From NCBI RefSeq assembly GCF_018614135.1, contig NZ_JAGGOW010000041.1, positions 1 through 64,000 on the forward strand: 64,000 nt of DNA, written 5' to 3'. The notes beneath the pieces are model-generated. The model did not search any database. It had not been told where the DNA came from and saw only the letters and a list, made by a program, of their open reading frames with translations. Below, piece by piece: positions 30,023-40,728 of this stretch. A program made the position numbers and the translations under genes. Within the stretch, counting starts at the first letter, position 1. Each line of letters opens with the position of its first letter. This stretch comes from Streptomyces sp. ISL-66. Lineage in GTDB: Bacteria > Actinomycetota > Actinomycetes > Streptomycetales > Streptomycetaceae.

Positions 30023-32014
30023 ATGACGGACCAGCCGCCCGAATCGAGGCACGGGCATCCGTGGAACGCGGCGGAGGACGCCCAGCTCGTCGACCGCGTA
30101 CGGGACGGACTCGCGCTGGAGGAGCTCGCCGGGCGCCACGGCCGGTCGGCGGGCGCCATCCGGGCCCGGCTGGCCCGGTTCGTCCCGCACCCCGTTCCCG
30201 AGCCGGACCAGGTGCTGGAGTGGCTGCGCGCCCGGCTGACGGCAGAGCCCGGCTACCCGTGGCAGGCCGTCTCGGAGGATCACCGGCACCGCGACCAGCA
30301 CGAACGTGCGGCGGGCCGGCGGCGAGGACCGGAGCCGGAATCACGGCCCGGGCACGACACGCCAGCCGCGGGAACGCCGGCGGCCGACGGCGGGGACGCC
30401 GACGTGCTGGCCGACTGGGAGCACGCGACCGCTCACGTACTCGGCGCCGCGCGCCGTGAGGTCTTCCTCGCCCGCCGGGTGACCGCCGGCCTGGCCGCCG
30501 TACCGGCCGACGTGCGCCGGGCGGCGGCCGCGCGGCTGTGGCGCGAAAGCGGACGGCTCCTGCTGGACGACTGGCTGCTGGAGTGCCTCTGCCCCGGCGC
30601 CGTCGGACTGTCCTCGGACTGGGAGCCCATCGCCGAAGGCGACGCCCACACCGTGATGGTGCTGCGCGAGCTCGTCGCCACGGCCGTGGCGGAGCTTCCC
30701 GCCGGGCGCCACCGGGAGATCATGGACCGCCGGTTCGGCCTGCACGACCGGCCGACGCAGACGCTGGCGGAGGTCGGCGAGGCCCTCGGGTTGTCCCGTG
30801 AGCGCATCCGGCAGTTGCAGGTGGTGGCGATCCGCCGGATACGGGGCAGCCTCGCCCCCGCGTCGCGCAGGCTGCGCGGCCTGCTGGCCGATCTGAGCCG
30901 GGTGGAGGCCGCACCGCCGGACGCGGGGCCCTCGGCCGCGGAACGGCTCCTCGACCTGGCCGAGGCCCTGTTGCCCTCGGTGGCTCCCCAGCGGGCCGTG
31001 CCCCTGCTCGCCTCCCTGGCCGGAGCCGCCAAGGCACGCGCCGAACACCTGACGGCCGAGGCCGCGACCGTACGCGTGCTGCGCCACGAGGCCGTCCGCC
31101 GTGAGGCGACGCGCCGGGCCCGGATCGAGCGGGCGACGCGGAGGTGGGCGGCACTGGCGTCCGAGGTCAAGTGGTTCGGCCCGGCCGAACCGGCGCCGCC
31201 ACGCGCCGAGTTGGAGGCCTTGCGCGCAGCGGGGAGCGCCGACGCGCGATCCGGCTCCTGGCTCTGTCCGAAACTGGGGCGCGGCGTGGCCTACGAGTCC
31301 GCCATCGAGCTGCGGGTGATCCAGCTCCTCGGCTTCGCCGAGCAGGTCGCGTACTACCAGGAGCAACCCCTCGCGCTCTCCTACTGGTTCGACGGCAGGC
31401 AGCGGACCTACTACCCCGATCTGCTGGCCGCCACCACGGACGGCCGGTGCGTCCTGATCGAGGTCAAACCCGTCTACGAGATGGCCATGGCCGTCAACAT
31501 CGCCAAGTACCAGGCTCTCGAAGGGCTCTGCCGGGCCCGGGGGTGGGGCCTCCTCCTCACCGACGGCCGCCGCACCCGGGCCCTCCTGGAGGAGCGGTCG
31601 GTGGATCCGCGCCTCGAGGCCGCGCTCGAGGCAGCGTTGGCGGGGGGCGGGGAGCTGTCGTGGCCGCGGCTACGCGCCGCCGCCGGGCCGGCACCGCTGG
31701 ACTGGGCCGCCGTTCCCGCCCTGACCCTCCGGCACGGCTGGGAGTGGCGCACTCGGCCCTACCGGCTCCGCGCCGGGCCGGGGCGGGCCCACCGCGCATC
31801 CGGGCGCGGCCCCGGCCCGTGGGATTCGACGGGTCCAGTGCGAGATCGCTCCGGTCCCCCGCCGGGAGATCCCGGATCCCGCGTTCGGCGATCCGTAGGC
31901 GGAGGAGGTCCGCGCACACGGCCATCGAGTCACGCCGATTTGCCTAATCGAATTAGCCAAATGCATAATCATCTACGTAAGAAGCGAGGGGTAATTCGGA
32001 AGAGGTCGGCATGA
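30023..32014 (+). CDS. Fusion of HTH, sigma-70 region 4 and TnsA-like endonuclease
   Basis: The 663-residue product has three parts. Residues about 13-50 (HPWNAAEDAQLVDRVRDGLA, GRSAGAIRARLARF) resemble a small Myb-like helix-turn-helix. Residues about 225-277 are a close match to sigma-70 region 4: REIMDRRFGLHDRPTQTLAE, then VGEALGLSRERIRQLQ. Residues about 420-525 match the TnsA nuclease: Glu in GVAYESAIELRVIQLLGF, YYQEQPLALSYW, Asp in TYYPDLLAA and the LIEVKP pair. No region 2 or TnsB/C/D is present, so it is neither a full sigma factor nor part of a visible Tn7 system. The last ~78 residues are low-complexity and cross an AT-rich operator, suggesting a recent frameshift near 31,790. The stop overlaps the TetR gene (ATGA). 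Confidence 0.8.
   Translation: MTDQPPESRHGHPWNAAEDAQLVDRVRDGLALEELAGRHGRSAGAIRARLARFVPHPVPEPDQVLEWLRARLTAEPGYPWQAVSEDHRHRDQHERAAGRRRGPEPESRPGHDTPAAGTPAADGGDADVLADWEHATAHVLGAARREVFLARRVTAGLAAVPADVRRAAAARLWRESGRLLLDDWLLECLCPGAVGLSSDWEPIAEGDAHTVMVLRELVATAVAELPAGRHREIMDRRFGLHDRPTQTLAEVGEALGLSRERIRQLQVVAIRRIRGSLAPASRRLRGLLADLSRVEAAPPDAGPSAAERLLDLAEALLPSVAPQRAVPLLASLAGAAKARAEHLTAEAATVRVLRHEAVRREATRRARIERATRRWAALASEVKWFGPAEPAPPRAELEALRAAGSADARSGSWLCPKLGRGVAYESAIELRVIQLLGFAEQVAYYQEQPLALSYWFDGRQRTYYPDLLAATTDGRCVLIEVKPVYEMAMAVNIAKYQALEGLCRARGWGLLLTDGRRTRALLEERSVDPRLEAALEAALAGGGELSWPRLRAAAGPAPLDWAAVPALTLRHGWEWRTRPYRLRAGPGRAHRASGRGPGPWDSTGPVRDRSGPPPGDPGSRVRRSVGGGGPRTRPSSHADLPNRISQMHNHLRKKRGVIRKRSA
31944..31956. 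promoter_or_regulatory. Palindromic operator upstream of the TetR gene
   Basis: ctaatcgaattag has perfect 5-bp arms and lies 55 bp before the TetR ATG, within the most AT-rich stretch nearby (31940-31985). A promoter with its TetR operator here is likely, even though the upstream reading frame runs through it. Confidence 0.6.
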
Positions 32015-32592
32015 CACGGGCTGAACGGGTAGGGCTCACCACGGAGCGCTTGGTCCGGGCGGGGGCGGAGCTGGCCGATGAGATCGGCTTCGAGCGGGCG
32101 ACCCCCGCGGAGCTCGCCCGGCGGTTCGGCGTCAAGACCGCGAGCCTGTACTCGCACGTGAAGAACGCCCACGACCTCAAGACCCGGATCGCCCTGCTCG
32201 CCCTGGAAGAACTGGCCGACCTGGCCTCGACCGCGGTGGCCGGCCGGGCCGGCAAGGACGCCCTGACCTCCTTCGCGAACGCCTACCGCGACTACGCCCT
32301 CGAGCATCCGGGCCGCTTCGCCGCAGCCGCGTACCGGCTCGACCCGGAGGCGGCCGCGGCCGGCGCCGGGGTCCGGCACGCCCGGATGATGCGGGCGATC
32401 CTGCACGGGTACGACCTGCCCGAGCCGCAGCAGACGCATGCGGTACGACTGCTGGGCAGCGTCTTCAGCGGCTACGTCGGCCTGGAGGGCGCGGGCGGGT
32501 TCAGCCACAGCGCCCCGAGCCCGCAGGAGAGCTGGACCGAGATCCTCAACGCGCTCGACGCCCTGCTGCGCACCTGGCCGACCGCCCCCTGA
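32011..32592 (+). CDS. TetR/AcrR-family regulator with WHG-type C-terminal domain
   Basis: The 193-residue product has the TetR helix-turn-helix (AGAELADEIGFERATPAELA, RRFGVKTASLYSHVKNAHDL) at about residues 13-56. Its ligand domain, with GRFAAAAYRLDPEA, LLGSVFSGYVGLEGAGGFS and SWTEILNALDALL, matches the WHG group. It starts four bases inside the stop of the sigma/TnsA fusion and is followed after 46 bp by an SGNH esterase, its most likely target. A 13-bp palindrome 55 bp upstream is a candidate operator for autorepression. Confidence 0.88.
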   Translation: MTRAERVGLTTERLVRAGAELADEIGFERATPAELARRFGVKTASLYSHVKNAHDLKTRIALLALEELADLASTAVAGRAGKDALTSFANAYRDYALEHPGRFAAAAYRLDPEAAAAGAGVRHARMMRAILHGYDLPEPQQTHAVRLLGSVFSGYVGLEGAGGFSHSAPSPQESWTEILNALDALLRTWPTAP

Positions 32593-32638
32593 CGGGCCCC
32601 TCCCGGCCCGTCACCCCTCACGGAGAAGACCCGAGGAC

Positions 32639-33820
32639 ATGAGCACCCCGCACGACTGGACGACCACCCCCGTCACCGCCGACCTCCTGCGCGGCGCACT
32701 CGACCTGGAGCACACGGAACGCGGCGCGCTGCCCCACCGGCTGCCCGCGAGCGCCCGGCGGCAGATCCCCGACGGTCAGCTGGCCATGGCCGAGTCGCAG
32801 CCCTCCGGCGTGCGGCTGGCCTTCCGCACCCGGGCCACCGCCGTCGAACTGGACGTGGTGGCCACCAAGCGGGTCTACGTCGGAGCGCCGCCGCGCCCCG
32901 ACGGGGTGTACGAGCTCCTCGTCGACGGGCGACTCGCTGGCCGGGACAGCGTGACCAGCGGCGACACGCTCACCATCGACATGGCGGCCGGGACCACGCG
33001 CGCCCGTACCGGTCCGGTGGAGACGCTGCGGTTCAGCGGCCTGTCCGGCGAGGAGAAGGACGTGGAGATCTGGCTGCCGCACGACGAGACCACCCGACTG
33101 GTCTCCCTGCGCACCGACGCCCCCGTCCACACCCCGCCGCCCCGTGGCCGCAAGGTCTGGATGCACCACGGGAGTTCGATCAGCCACGGCTCCAACGCGG
33201 CCACGCCGACGGGGATCTGGCCCGCCCTTGCCGCCGCATCGGGCAACGCGGAGCTGATCAACCTGGGCTTCGGCGGCGGCGCGCTGCTCGACCCGTTCAC
33301 CGCCCGCGCCATGCGCGACACCCCCGCCGACCTGATCAGCCTCAAGATCGGCATCAACATCGTCAACACGGACGCGATGCGGCTGCGCGCGTTCGGTCCG
33401 GCCGTCCACGGCTTCCTCGACACCATCCGCGAGGGCCACCCGACCGCCCCGCTGCTGGTCGTCTCCCCGATCCACTGCCCCATCCACGAGAACACCCCGG
33501 GACCCTGCGCCCCGGATTTCAGCGCGATGAGCGAGGGCCGGCTGCGGTTCGTCGCCACCGGCGATCCCGCGGAGAGCGCCGCGGGGAAGCTGACCCTCAC
33601 CGTGATCCGGGACGAGCTGGCCCGCATCGTCAGCCTGCGCGCCGCCACCGACCCGAACCTGCACTACCTCGACGGCCTCGACCTCTACGGCGAGGCCGAC
33701 CACGCCGAACTGCCGCTGCCCGACGGCCTGCACCCGGACCCCGCCACCCACCGCCGCATCGCCGAACGCTTCGCCCGCCTCGCCTTCGGCCCCGCGGGCC
33801 CGTTCGCCACCCGGACGTGA
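32639..33820 (+). CDS. SGNH/GDSL-type esterase with N-terminal beta domain
   Basis: The 393-residue product starts at the ATG after a cggagaag/gagga site. Residues about 40-165 form a jelly-roll-like accessory domain (VRLAFRTRATAVELDVVATK, VEIWLPHDETTRLVSL). The hydrolase domain follows: block I MHHGSSISHGSNA with the likely nucleophile Ser, block II LINLGFGGGALLDP, block III LISLKIGINIVN, and block V PDGLHPDPATHRR with the Asp-His pair. No signal peptide is present, so it is probably cytoplasmic. The layout is that of CE-type acetyl-esterases acting on sugars or small esters. The TetR gene just upstream probably controls it. Confidence 0.82.
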   Translation: MSTPHDWTTTPVTADLLRGALDLEHTERGALPHRLPASARRQIPDGQLAMAESQPSGVRLAFRTRATAVELDVVATKRVYVGAPPRPDGVYELLVDGRLAGRDSVTSGDTLTIDMAAGTTRARTGPVETLRFSGLSGEEKDVEIWLPHDETTRLVSLRTDAPVHTPPPRGRKVWMHHGSSISHGSNAATPTGIWPALAAASGNAELINLGFGGGALLDPFTARAMRDTPADLISLKIGINIVNTDAMRLRAFGPAVHGFLDTIREGHPTAPLLVVSPIHCPIHENTPGPCAPDFSAMSEGRLRFVATGDPAESAAGKLTLTVIRDELARIVSLRAATDPNLHYLDGLDLYGEADHAELPLPDGLHPDPATHRRIAERFARLAFGPAGPFATRT

Positions 33821-33922
33821 CCAGGGCATGACCAGGGCGTGATCAGTGGGGACCTGCCGTGAGGACCTCGATCGGACTCCAGGTCAAGATGGTGCAGCCC
33901 GATACGTACGCAGGGAACAGGA

Positions 33923-34549
33923 ATGATGACCGAACCGCCCGAAGACGGCACGAAGGCCCTCGTGAACGAACGGATCGCGGCCGCGACCGTCCGCGTCTTC
34001 ATAGCGCTCGCCCCGCCCGACGACGCGAAGCAGGAGCTCGAGCGGGAGCTGCGGCCCGCCTACGACGCGTACTCGAAGATGCGGTGGAACCGCATCGAGG
34101 ACTGGCACATCACCCTGGCGTTCCTCGGTGAGCTCCCCGTGGCGGCCGTTCCGCTCCTGCGGCAGCCGCTCGCGGACCTCGCCGCGGCCCGCGAGCCCCT
34201 GCGGCTGGCGCTGCGCGGCGGCGGCCACTTCGACAACCGGGTGTTGTGGACCGGGATCGACGGCGACCTCGAAGGGCTGCACCTGCTCGCCACCGAGGTG
34301 CGCACGGTGGTCAAGGAGTGCGGCATCGCCTTCGAGGAACGGCCGCTGCGCCCCCATCTGACGCTGGCGCGCGCCCGCCGGAACGACCACTCCTCCGCGG
34401 TGGCGGCCGCCGCCTCCCTCGCCGCGTTCGCCGGCCGCCCGTGGCCCGCCGAACGCCTCCACCTGGTCGGCAGCAACTTCGGCCGCGGCCCGGAACCGAT
34501 CCGCTACCGCGACATCGAGGCGTGGCGCTTCGCCGAACAGCTCACCTGA
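33923..34549 (+). CDS. thpR: RNA 2',3'-cyclic phosphodiesterase (2'-5' ligase-like)
   Basis: The 208-residue product has the two HxTx motifs of the 2H phosphoesterase family: DWHITLAFLGEL (about residue 62) and LRPHLTLARARR (about residue 147). FIALAPPDDAKQELERELRP lies at the start of the fold. ThpR opens 2',3'-cyclic phosphate RNA ends and can reverse 2'-5' linkages. Its N-terminus is about 20 residues longer than typical. The agggaacagga site precedes the ATG at 33923. It converges tail-to-tail with the SagB-type gene with only three bases between stops, so no terminator separates them. Confidence 0.9.
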   Translation: MMTEPPEDGTKALVNERIAAATVRVFIALAPPDDAKQELERELRPAYDAYSKMRWNRIEDWHITLAFLGELPVAAVPLLRQPLADLAAAREPLRLALRGGGHFDNRVLWTGIDGDLEGLHLLATEVRTVVKECGIAFEERPLRPHLTLARARRNDHSSAVAAAASLAAFAGRPWPAERLHLVGSNFGRGPEPIRYRDIEAWRFAEQLT

Positions 34550-34552
34550 GCC

Positions 34553-36169
34553 TCACATGAGGCGTTCGTCGAGTGCGGCGGACCCGCGGATGCGGGCACC
34601 GAGGAACCCGCACAGGGAGGTCCGCAGTTCGGGTTCCCCGTCACCGCCGACCGCCCGGTCGACGGCGCGCAGGTCGACGCCCAGGACGAGCCCGAAGCCC
34701 AGACCGGCGGCTTGTGCCGCGAGGTGCAGGTGCTGGGCGGCCGCCCCCGCCTCCGCGTGTGCCACGCGGTAGGCCTGCGGGCCGTGTGCGGCGAGGTCGG
34801 GGGCCGGGCGCCAGGTGAAGGCGATGACCGCTCCGGCCTGGGCCACGGCGTAATTCCGCAGGACGTAGTCCTGTTGGGACAGCCGGGGTGCGGCTCCCGC
34901 GGCGATCAGCGTGTGCTCGTCGGGGTCGTAACGGTAGCCGCCCGGTGCGATGCCCTCGATCCGTTGCGCGATCACCCGTATCCGGGTGAGCCGGCGGTCC
35001 CCGGCCACCGGGGCGGCGGCCGCGGCGCAGCGCAGGACGACGGCCAGTTCGTCGGCGGTCAGGGGCGCGAGCGGGTCGAGGCGCCCTCCCGTGGAGCGGC
35101 GCCGTGACAGCAGCTCGGAGAGGGCGGTCGCGGGAAGCGCCGCATCCGGCAGTCGCACGGTCCGCGCCGCAGGCCCCGGCATCGGACGGTGTCCTGCCGA
35201 GGGAGCGTGCGGCTGCCCCGTCCCGCCGCCGGCCGTGGCGCGGCGCATCGCCGTCAGCACGGGGAACTCCTTGACGTGCCGGGACCTCTCCCAGGGCTGC
35301 GGGCGGGCCTGCCCGGCCGTGGGCACGGTCGTCCGCGCGGGACGGTGTTCTGCGGGGTCCCACTCCAAGGGCAGCACGGCGTAGGCGGATTCCCGGTCGG
35401 GGTCGAGGCCGAGGACCGCGTTCACGGCGGGCTCGTCGAAGCGCAGCACCGCGCGGCCGGGACGGCCGGAGGCCCGCTGCGTCAGCTGCCAGGACCCGAG
35501 GAAGGCGCCGATGTCGTGGGTGGCGAGGTGGTACGCGAAGTTGCCGTACTTGAAGGCGGTCTTCCAGGGGCGCAGCGCGCAGATCAGGTAGCCGCCGGTG
35601 GGCCGGGGCGCGCCTGCGTCGGCCGTGGGCAGGGCCGCGTGGACGGCGGCGCTCACATCGCCGGTGGCGAGGCGCTCCAAGGTGTGACGGCCGCTCGCGT
35701 AGTGCAACAGCCCTGGTGGGACCGGCAGTCCGGGGCCGGCCGCCCAGTAGAGCTCCCAGGGGTAGTTCGCCCCGCCCGAGGGTGTGCCCCGGCGCCACGT
35801 GCCGCTCGGCAGCCGGGTGTGCTGGGACGCGTCGCCGTTCCAGTCGATCTGCCAGGAGCGGGACAGGGGCCCGGTGGTCGCCTGGAACGCCGAGGCCAGG
35901 CTCCGGAGGGTGAGGCCCGGGGCGCTGCCGTGCCCGCCGCCGGCCGTCGGGTCCGCTACGGCGTCCGCGAGGCCGCCGCCGAGGTCTTCCGCCGACGTGG
36001 GCGCGAGGAGGATCTCCTGGGTGCCGGGGTGGACGGTGTGCGAAGAGGGCCGGTCGGACCAGTCGGGAGGAAGGTCGTCGTCGTCCATGCTCCGCCGGAA
36101 GCGCTCCCGTACCGCTTCTACGTAGTCCAGGACGGTCGCGATCTTCGCCGCCTCTTCGCCGGGTGTCAT
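34553..36169 (-). CDS. SagB/ThcOx-type dehydrogenase of a TOMM pathway
   Basis: The 538-residue product is a double-length nitroreductase-fold protein. The first half holds SRSWQIDWNGDASQHTRLPS, GGANYPWELYWAA and FKYGNFAYHLATHDIGAFLG. The second half holds the flavin region LSELLSRRRSTGGRLDPL, LSQQDYVLRNYAVAQAGAVI and AQHLHLAAQAAGLGFGLVLG. SagB-type enzymes use FMN to oxidise azolines to thiazoles or oxazoles on ribosomal peptides. It lies 50 bp downstream of the leader-binding/E1-like gene on the same strand, forming a two-gene operon. The basic 'K/Y' catalytic pair of McbC cannot be placed with certainty. Confidence 0.82.
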   Translation of the reverse strand: MTPGEEAAKIATVLDYVEAVRERFRRSMDDDDLPPDWSDRPSSHTVHPGTQEILLAPTSAEDLGGGLADAVADPTAGGGHGSAPGLTLRSLASAFQATTGPLSRSWQIDWNGDASQHTRLPSGTWRRGTPSGGANYPWELYWAAGPGLPVPPGLLHYASGRHTLERLATGDVSAAVHAALPTADAGAPRPTGGYLICALRPWKTAFKYGNFAYHLATHDIGAFLGSWQLTQRASGRPGRAVLRFDEPAVNAVLGLDPDRESAYAVLPLEWDPAEHRPARTTVPTAGQARPQPWERSRHVKEFPVLTAMRRATAGGGTGQPHAPSAGHRPMPGPAARTVRLPDAALPATALSELLSRRRSTGGRLDPLAPLTADELAVVLRCAAAAAPVAGDRRLTRIRVIAQRIEGIAPGGYRYDPDEHTLIAAGAAPRLSQQDYVLRNYAVAQAGAVIAFTWRPAPDLAAHGPQAYRVAHAEAGAAAQHLHLAAQAAGLGFGLVLGVDLRAVDRAVGGDGEPELRTSLCGFLGARIRGSAALDERLM

Positions 36170-36219
36170 GGTCTCCCTCCGTCTTCATCCTGGGCCGGGG
36201 CCTGGGTTTGGGCCTGAGC

Positions 36220-38643
<2,424 letters not shown>

Positions 38644-38752
38644 GCAGCCCTCCCCCGTGCCCCGAACGACCGCCACGCGCAGGAGAGTAGCGCGCTCGGG
38701 GCAGCGGGCGGCGATGCCTTCGCCATACTCGTCACCCCTCACCCGTCACCCG

Positions 38753-39796
38753 TCACCCCTCACCCGGTGCGGCTGAGGAGGCCGCGTTCAGGCTCGCCCC
38801 GGCGAAGGGTGCGCCGGTCACGGCGTCGAGGGTGACACCGAGCATCCGGCCCTTGGCCGTTGCCGCGGCGGGTGCGGTGGCCGGTACGGCGAGGGAGACC
38901 ATCCAGCACGGGCGCCAGGCGCCGTCCTCGTCCTGCTTCGCGAGCAGTTCGCTGCTGGTGACCGCGGTGTCCGGATGGGCGGCGCGAGCCTTGTCCTCGG
39001 CCTCCTGCCGAGTGACGCGCGCGTCGGGCAGCCGCGGGGGCGCGATGTGTACTGGACCTTCGTGGGCGTCGCGGAAGCACCGAAGAACTGGTGCACCGCG
39101 TCCGCCGCCGCCCGCCGCTGGGCCGGACCGGCCCGGTGGGCGTCGCTCACGTCGGGCAGGGTGAACAGCAGGGTGGGCATGGCCACCGCCGCCAGTACGC
39201 CGCAGCCCGCGACGCCGATGGCGGCCGTCAGACGGACCTCCCTGCGGCGGGGGCGGTGGGAGCGCGGCGCGGGGGTGAGGCCGGGGGCGGGGGCGAGGGC
39301 GGACGCCTTGCCGCGCCCTGGCGCGGACCGCATCCGCAGCCAGGCCGCCGCGGACCCGCTGCCGCGCCGACCCCGTTGGCCGCGAGGTCCGCCGAGTCGC
39401 AGGCGCGGCCCATGCCGGGGGTGAGCGCCTGGACGAGTTCGATGGTGCCGGAGAGGACGAAGGAGGCGGCCAGTACGGGAAGGGGCCGTCGCGTCGCCCA
39501 GCACGCGAAGAACGCCAGCGGCACGAAGAGGGCGGCGTTCATCAGCCCCTGTGGACCGGCGACCGCGCCCGCCACGTCGCGCTGGACGGCACGCACGAGC
39601 GCGGCGGGCGCTCCGGCGTGAGCCGGCAGAGCGTGGCGGACAGGACCAGCGCGCCGGAGATGGTGGAGCCGACGGTCGGGATGACCGCGGCGTGACGCTT
39701 TCTGCCCAGCCACCAGACCGGGACACCTGCGATCAGGGACAGGACGGCGAACACCGGAAGGAGCATCGGGTTCCCGCGGAGTGCGGCTTCGATCAT
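38753..39796 (-). pseudogene. VanZ-like membrane protein gene broken by three frameshifts
   Basis: An ATG at 39796 with an aggaa site starts MIEAALRGNPMLLPVFAVLS. This frame runs to about 39625, where the coding sense moves to the next frame (AGAPAALVRAVQRDVAGAV, LMNAALFVPLAFFACWATRR, IELVQALTPGMGRACDSADL, the VanZ signature). It shifts again near 39350-39375 (AAWLRMRSAPGRGK ... VRLTAAIGVAGCGVLAAVAM) and again near 39029-39045, next to a run of five G. It then ends in a PepSY-like tail (RVTRQEAEDKARAAHPDTAV, GRMLGVTLDAVTGAPFAGAS). Three single-base shifts in G/C runs may be real decay or indel errors. If intact it would be a ~345-residue membrane protein. Confidence 0.72.
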
Positions 39797-40108
39797 GGGT
39801 GTGTGTTCCTGGGAAGTAGGGCGGGCCCGGCGAAGGGCTGCGGCCGGAGCAGAGCAGCCCTGAACAGGGCAGGTGTGTAGGGGGCGGGCCGGAGCCGGCA
39901 GGCTCGCGTTCAGGCGGGCAGGCTCGGCTGCCCGCCGGACCGAGGGCGGGCGCCGGGCCGAGGGCGGGCGGAACCCGGCCTCGAACCGCTCTTGTCGCGC
40001 CGCCACGACGCGTCACTAACATGGCTCCGACGGGCGCGCCTGTGGGACAGGCGGACGCCCGGGGCGGGTACAGGGGTTCGCCCCCGATCGAAGGGAAGGG
40101 GCCCGACG

Positions 40109-40618
40109 ATGGGACGGCTTTGGGACAAGTACATGGGCACGCTGCGTCCGGACGGCGCCGCCACGGTGCTCTCCGAGCCGGAACTCCGCGCCGCGCTGCT
40201 CGCGCTGAACGGCACGGATGTGCCCTTCGGTGTGCGCGGGGCGGGCGGCGAGGGAGCCGACCTGGTGGCGGAGTGGAGGGTCATGGAACCCGCCACGGGC
40301 TCGGGCATGAGCCGCCGTCAGGTGGAGCGGACCTTCAAGATCTGGATGCGGCTGCTCCCCGGGGAGCGCGAGGTGCGGGCCGTGGACGAGCAGTGGGCGG
40401 TGACCCGGGCGGGGAGCCCGCCCGGCCGGACCGTGCGGCGCGAACACGGCCGCGGCCCCATCCGCCACGCGCGGAAGGAGTGGACCCGCGAGCGGGGGCC
40501 CGACGGGCGCCACCGCCTGGTCGAGACCTTCCGCCTGAACACCCGGGACATGAAGGACCCGTTGCGGAACACCGTCGTGGACGCCGGGTGGACTTGGCGG
40601 GGAGCGCACAAGCCGTAA
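40109..40618 (+). CDS. Hypothetical protein (169 aa)
   Basis: The ATG at 40109 follows an aagggaagg site. The product MGRLWDKYMGTLRPDGAATV has an N-terminal segment LSEPELRAALLALNGTDVPF, then DLVAEWRVMEPATGSGMSRR and QVERTFKIWMRLLPGEREVR. A basic arginine-rich middle and a C-terminal RHRLVETFRLNTRDMKDPLR complete it. It lacks a signal peptide and membrane segments. The alternation of basic strands suggests a beta-rich fold. I recall similar uncharacterised Streptomyces proteins but no function. The 312 bp upstream (39797-40108) hold only its presumed promoter. Confidence 0.55.
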   Translation: MGRLWDKYMGTLRPDGAATVLSEPELRAALLALNGTDVPFGVRGAGGEGADLVAEWRVMEPATGSGMSRRQVERTFKIWMRLLPGEREVRAVDEQWAVTRAGSPPGRTVRREHGRGPIRHARKEWTRERGPDGRHRLVETFRLNTRDMKDPLRNTVVDAGWTWRGAHKP

Positions 40619-40728
40619 CGCGTGCACCGTGGTCCGCGGTGCGGTGTTCTGTGTTCATGCGTCCATGGTCACAGCCGGGCGTACCGGGTACGAGTGGCTG
40701 AAACGACGGGACAAGTACACTTTCGGAC

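Noticed and set aside
30023..32014. Tn7-like transposon
   Set aside because: Only a TnsA-like domain is present. No TnsB, TnsC, TniQ or terminal repeats were seen within the window, so a transposon cannot be claimed.
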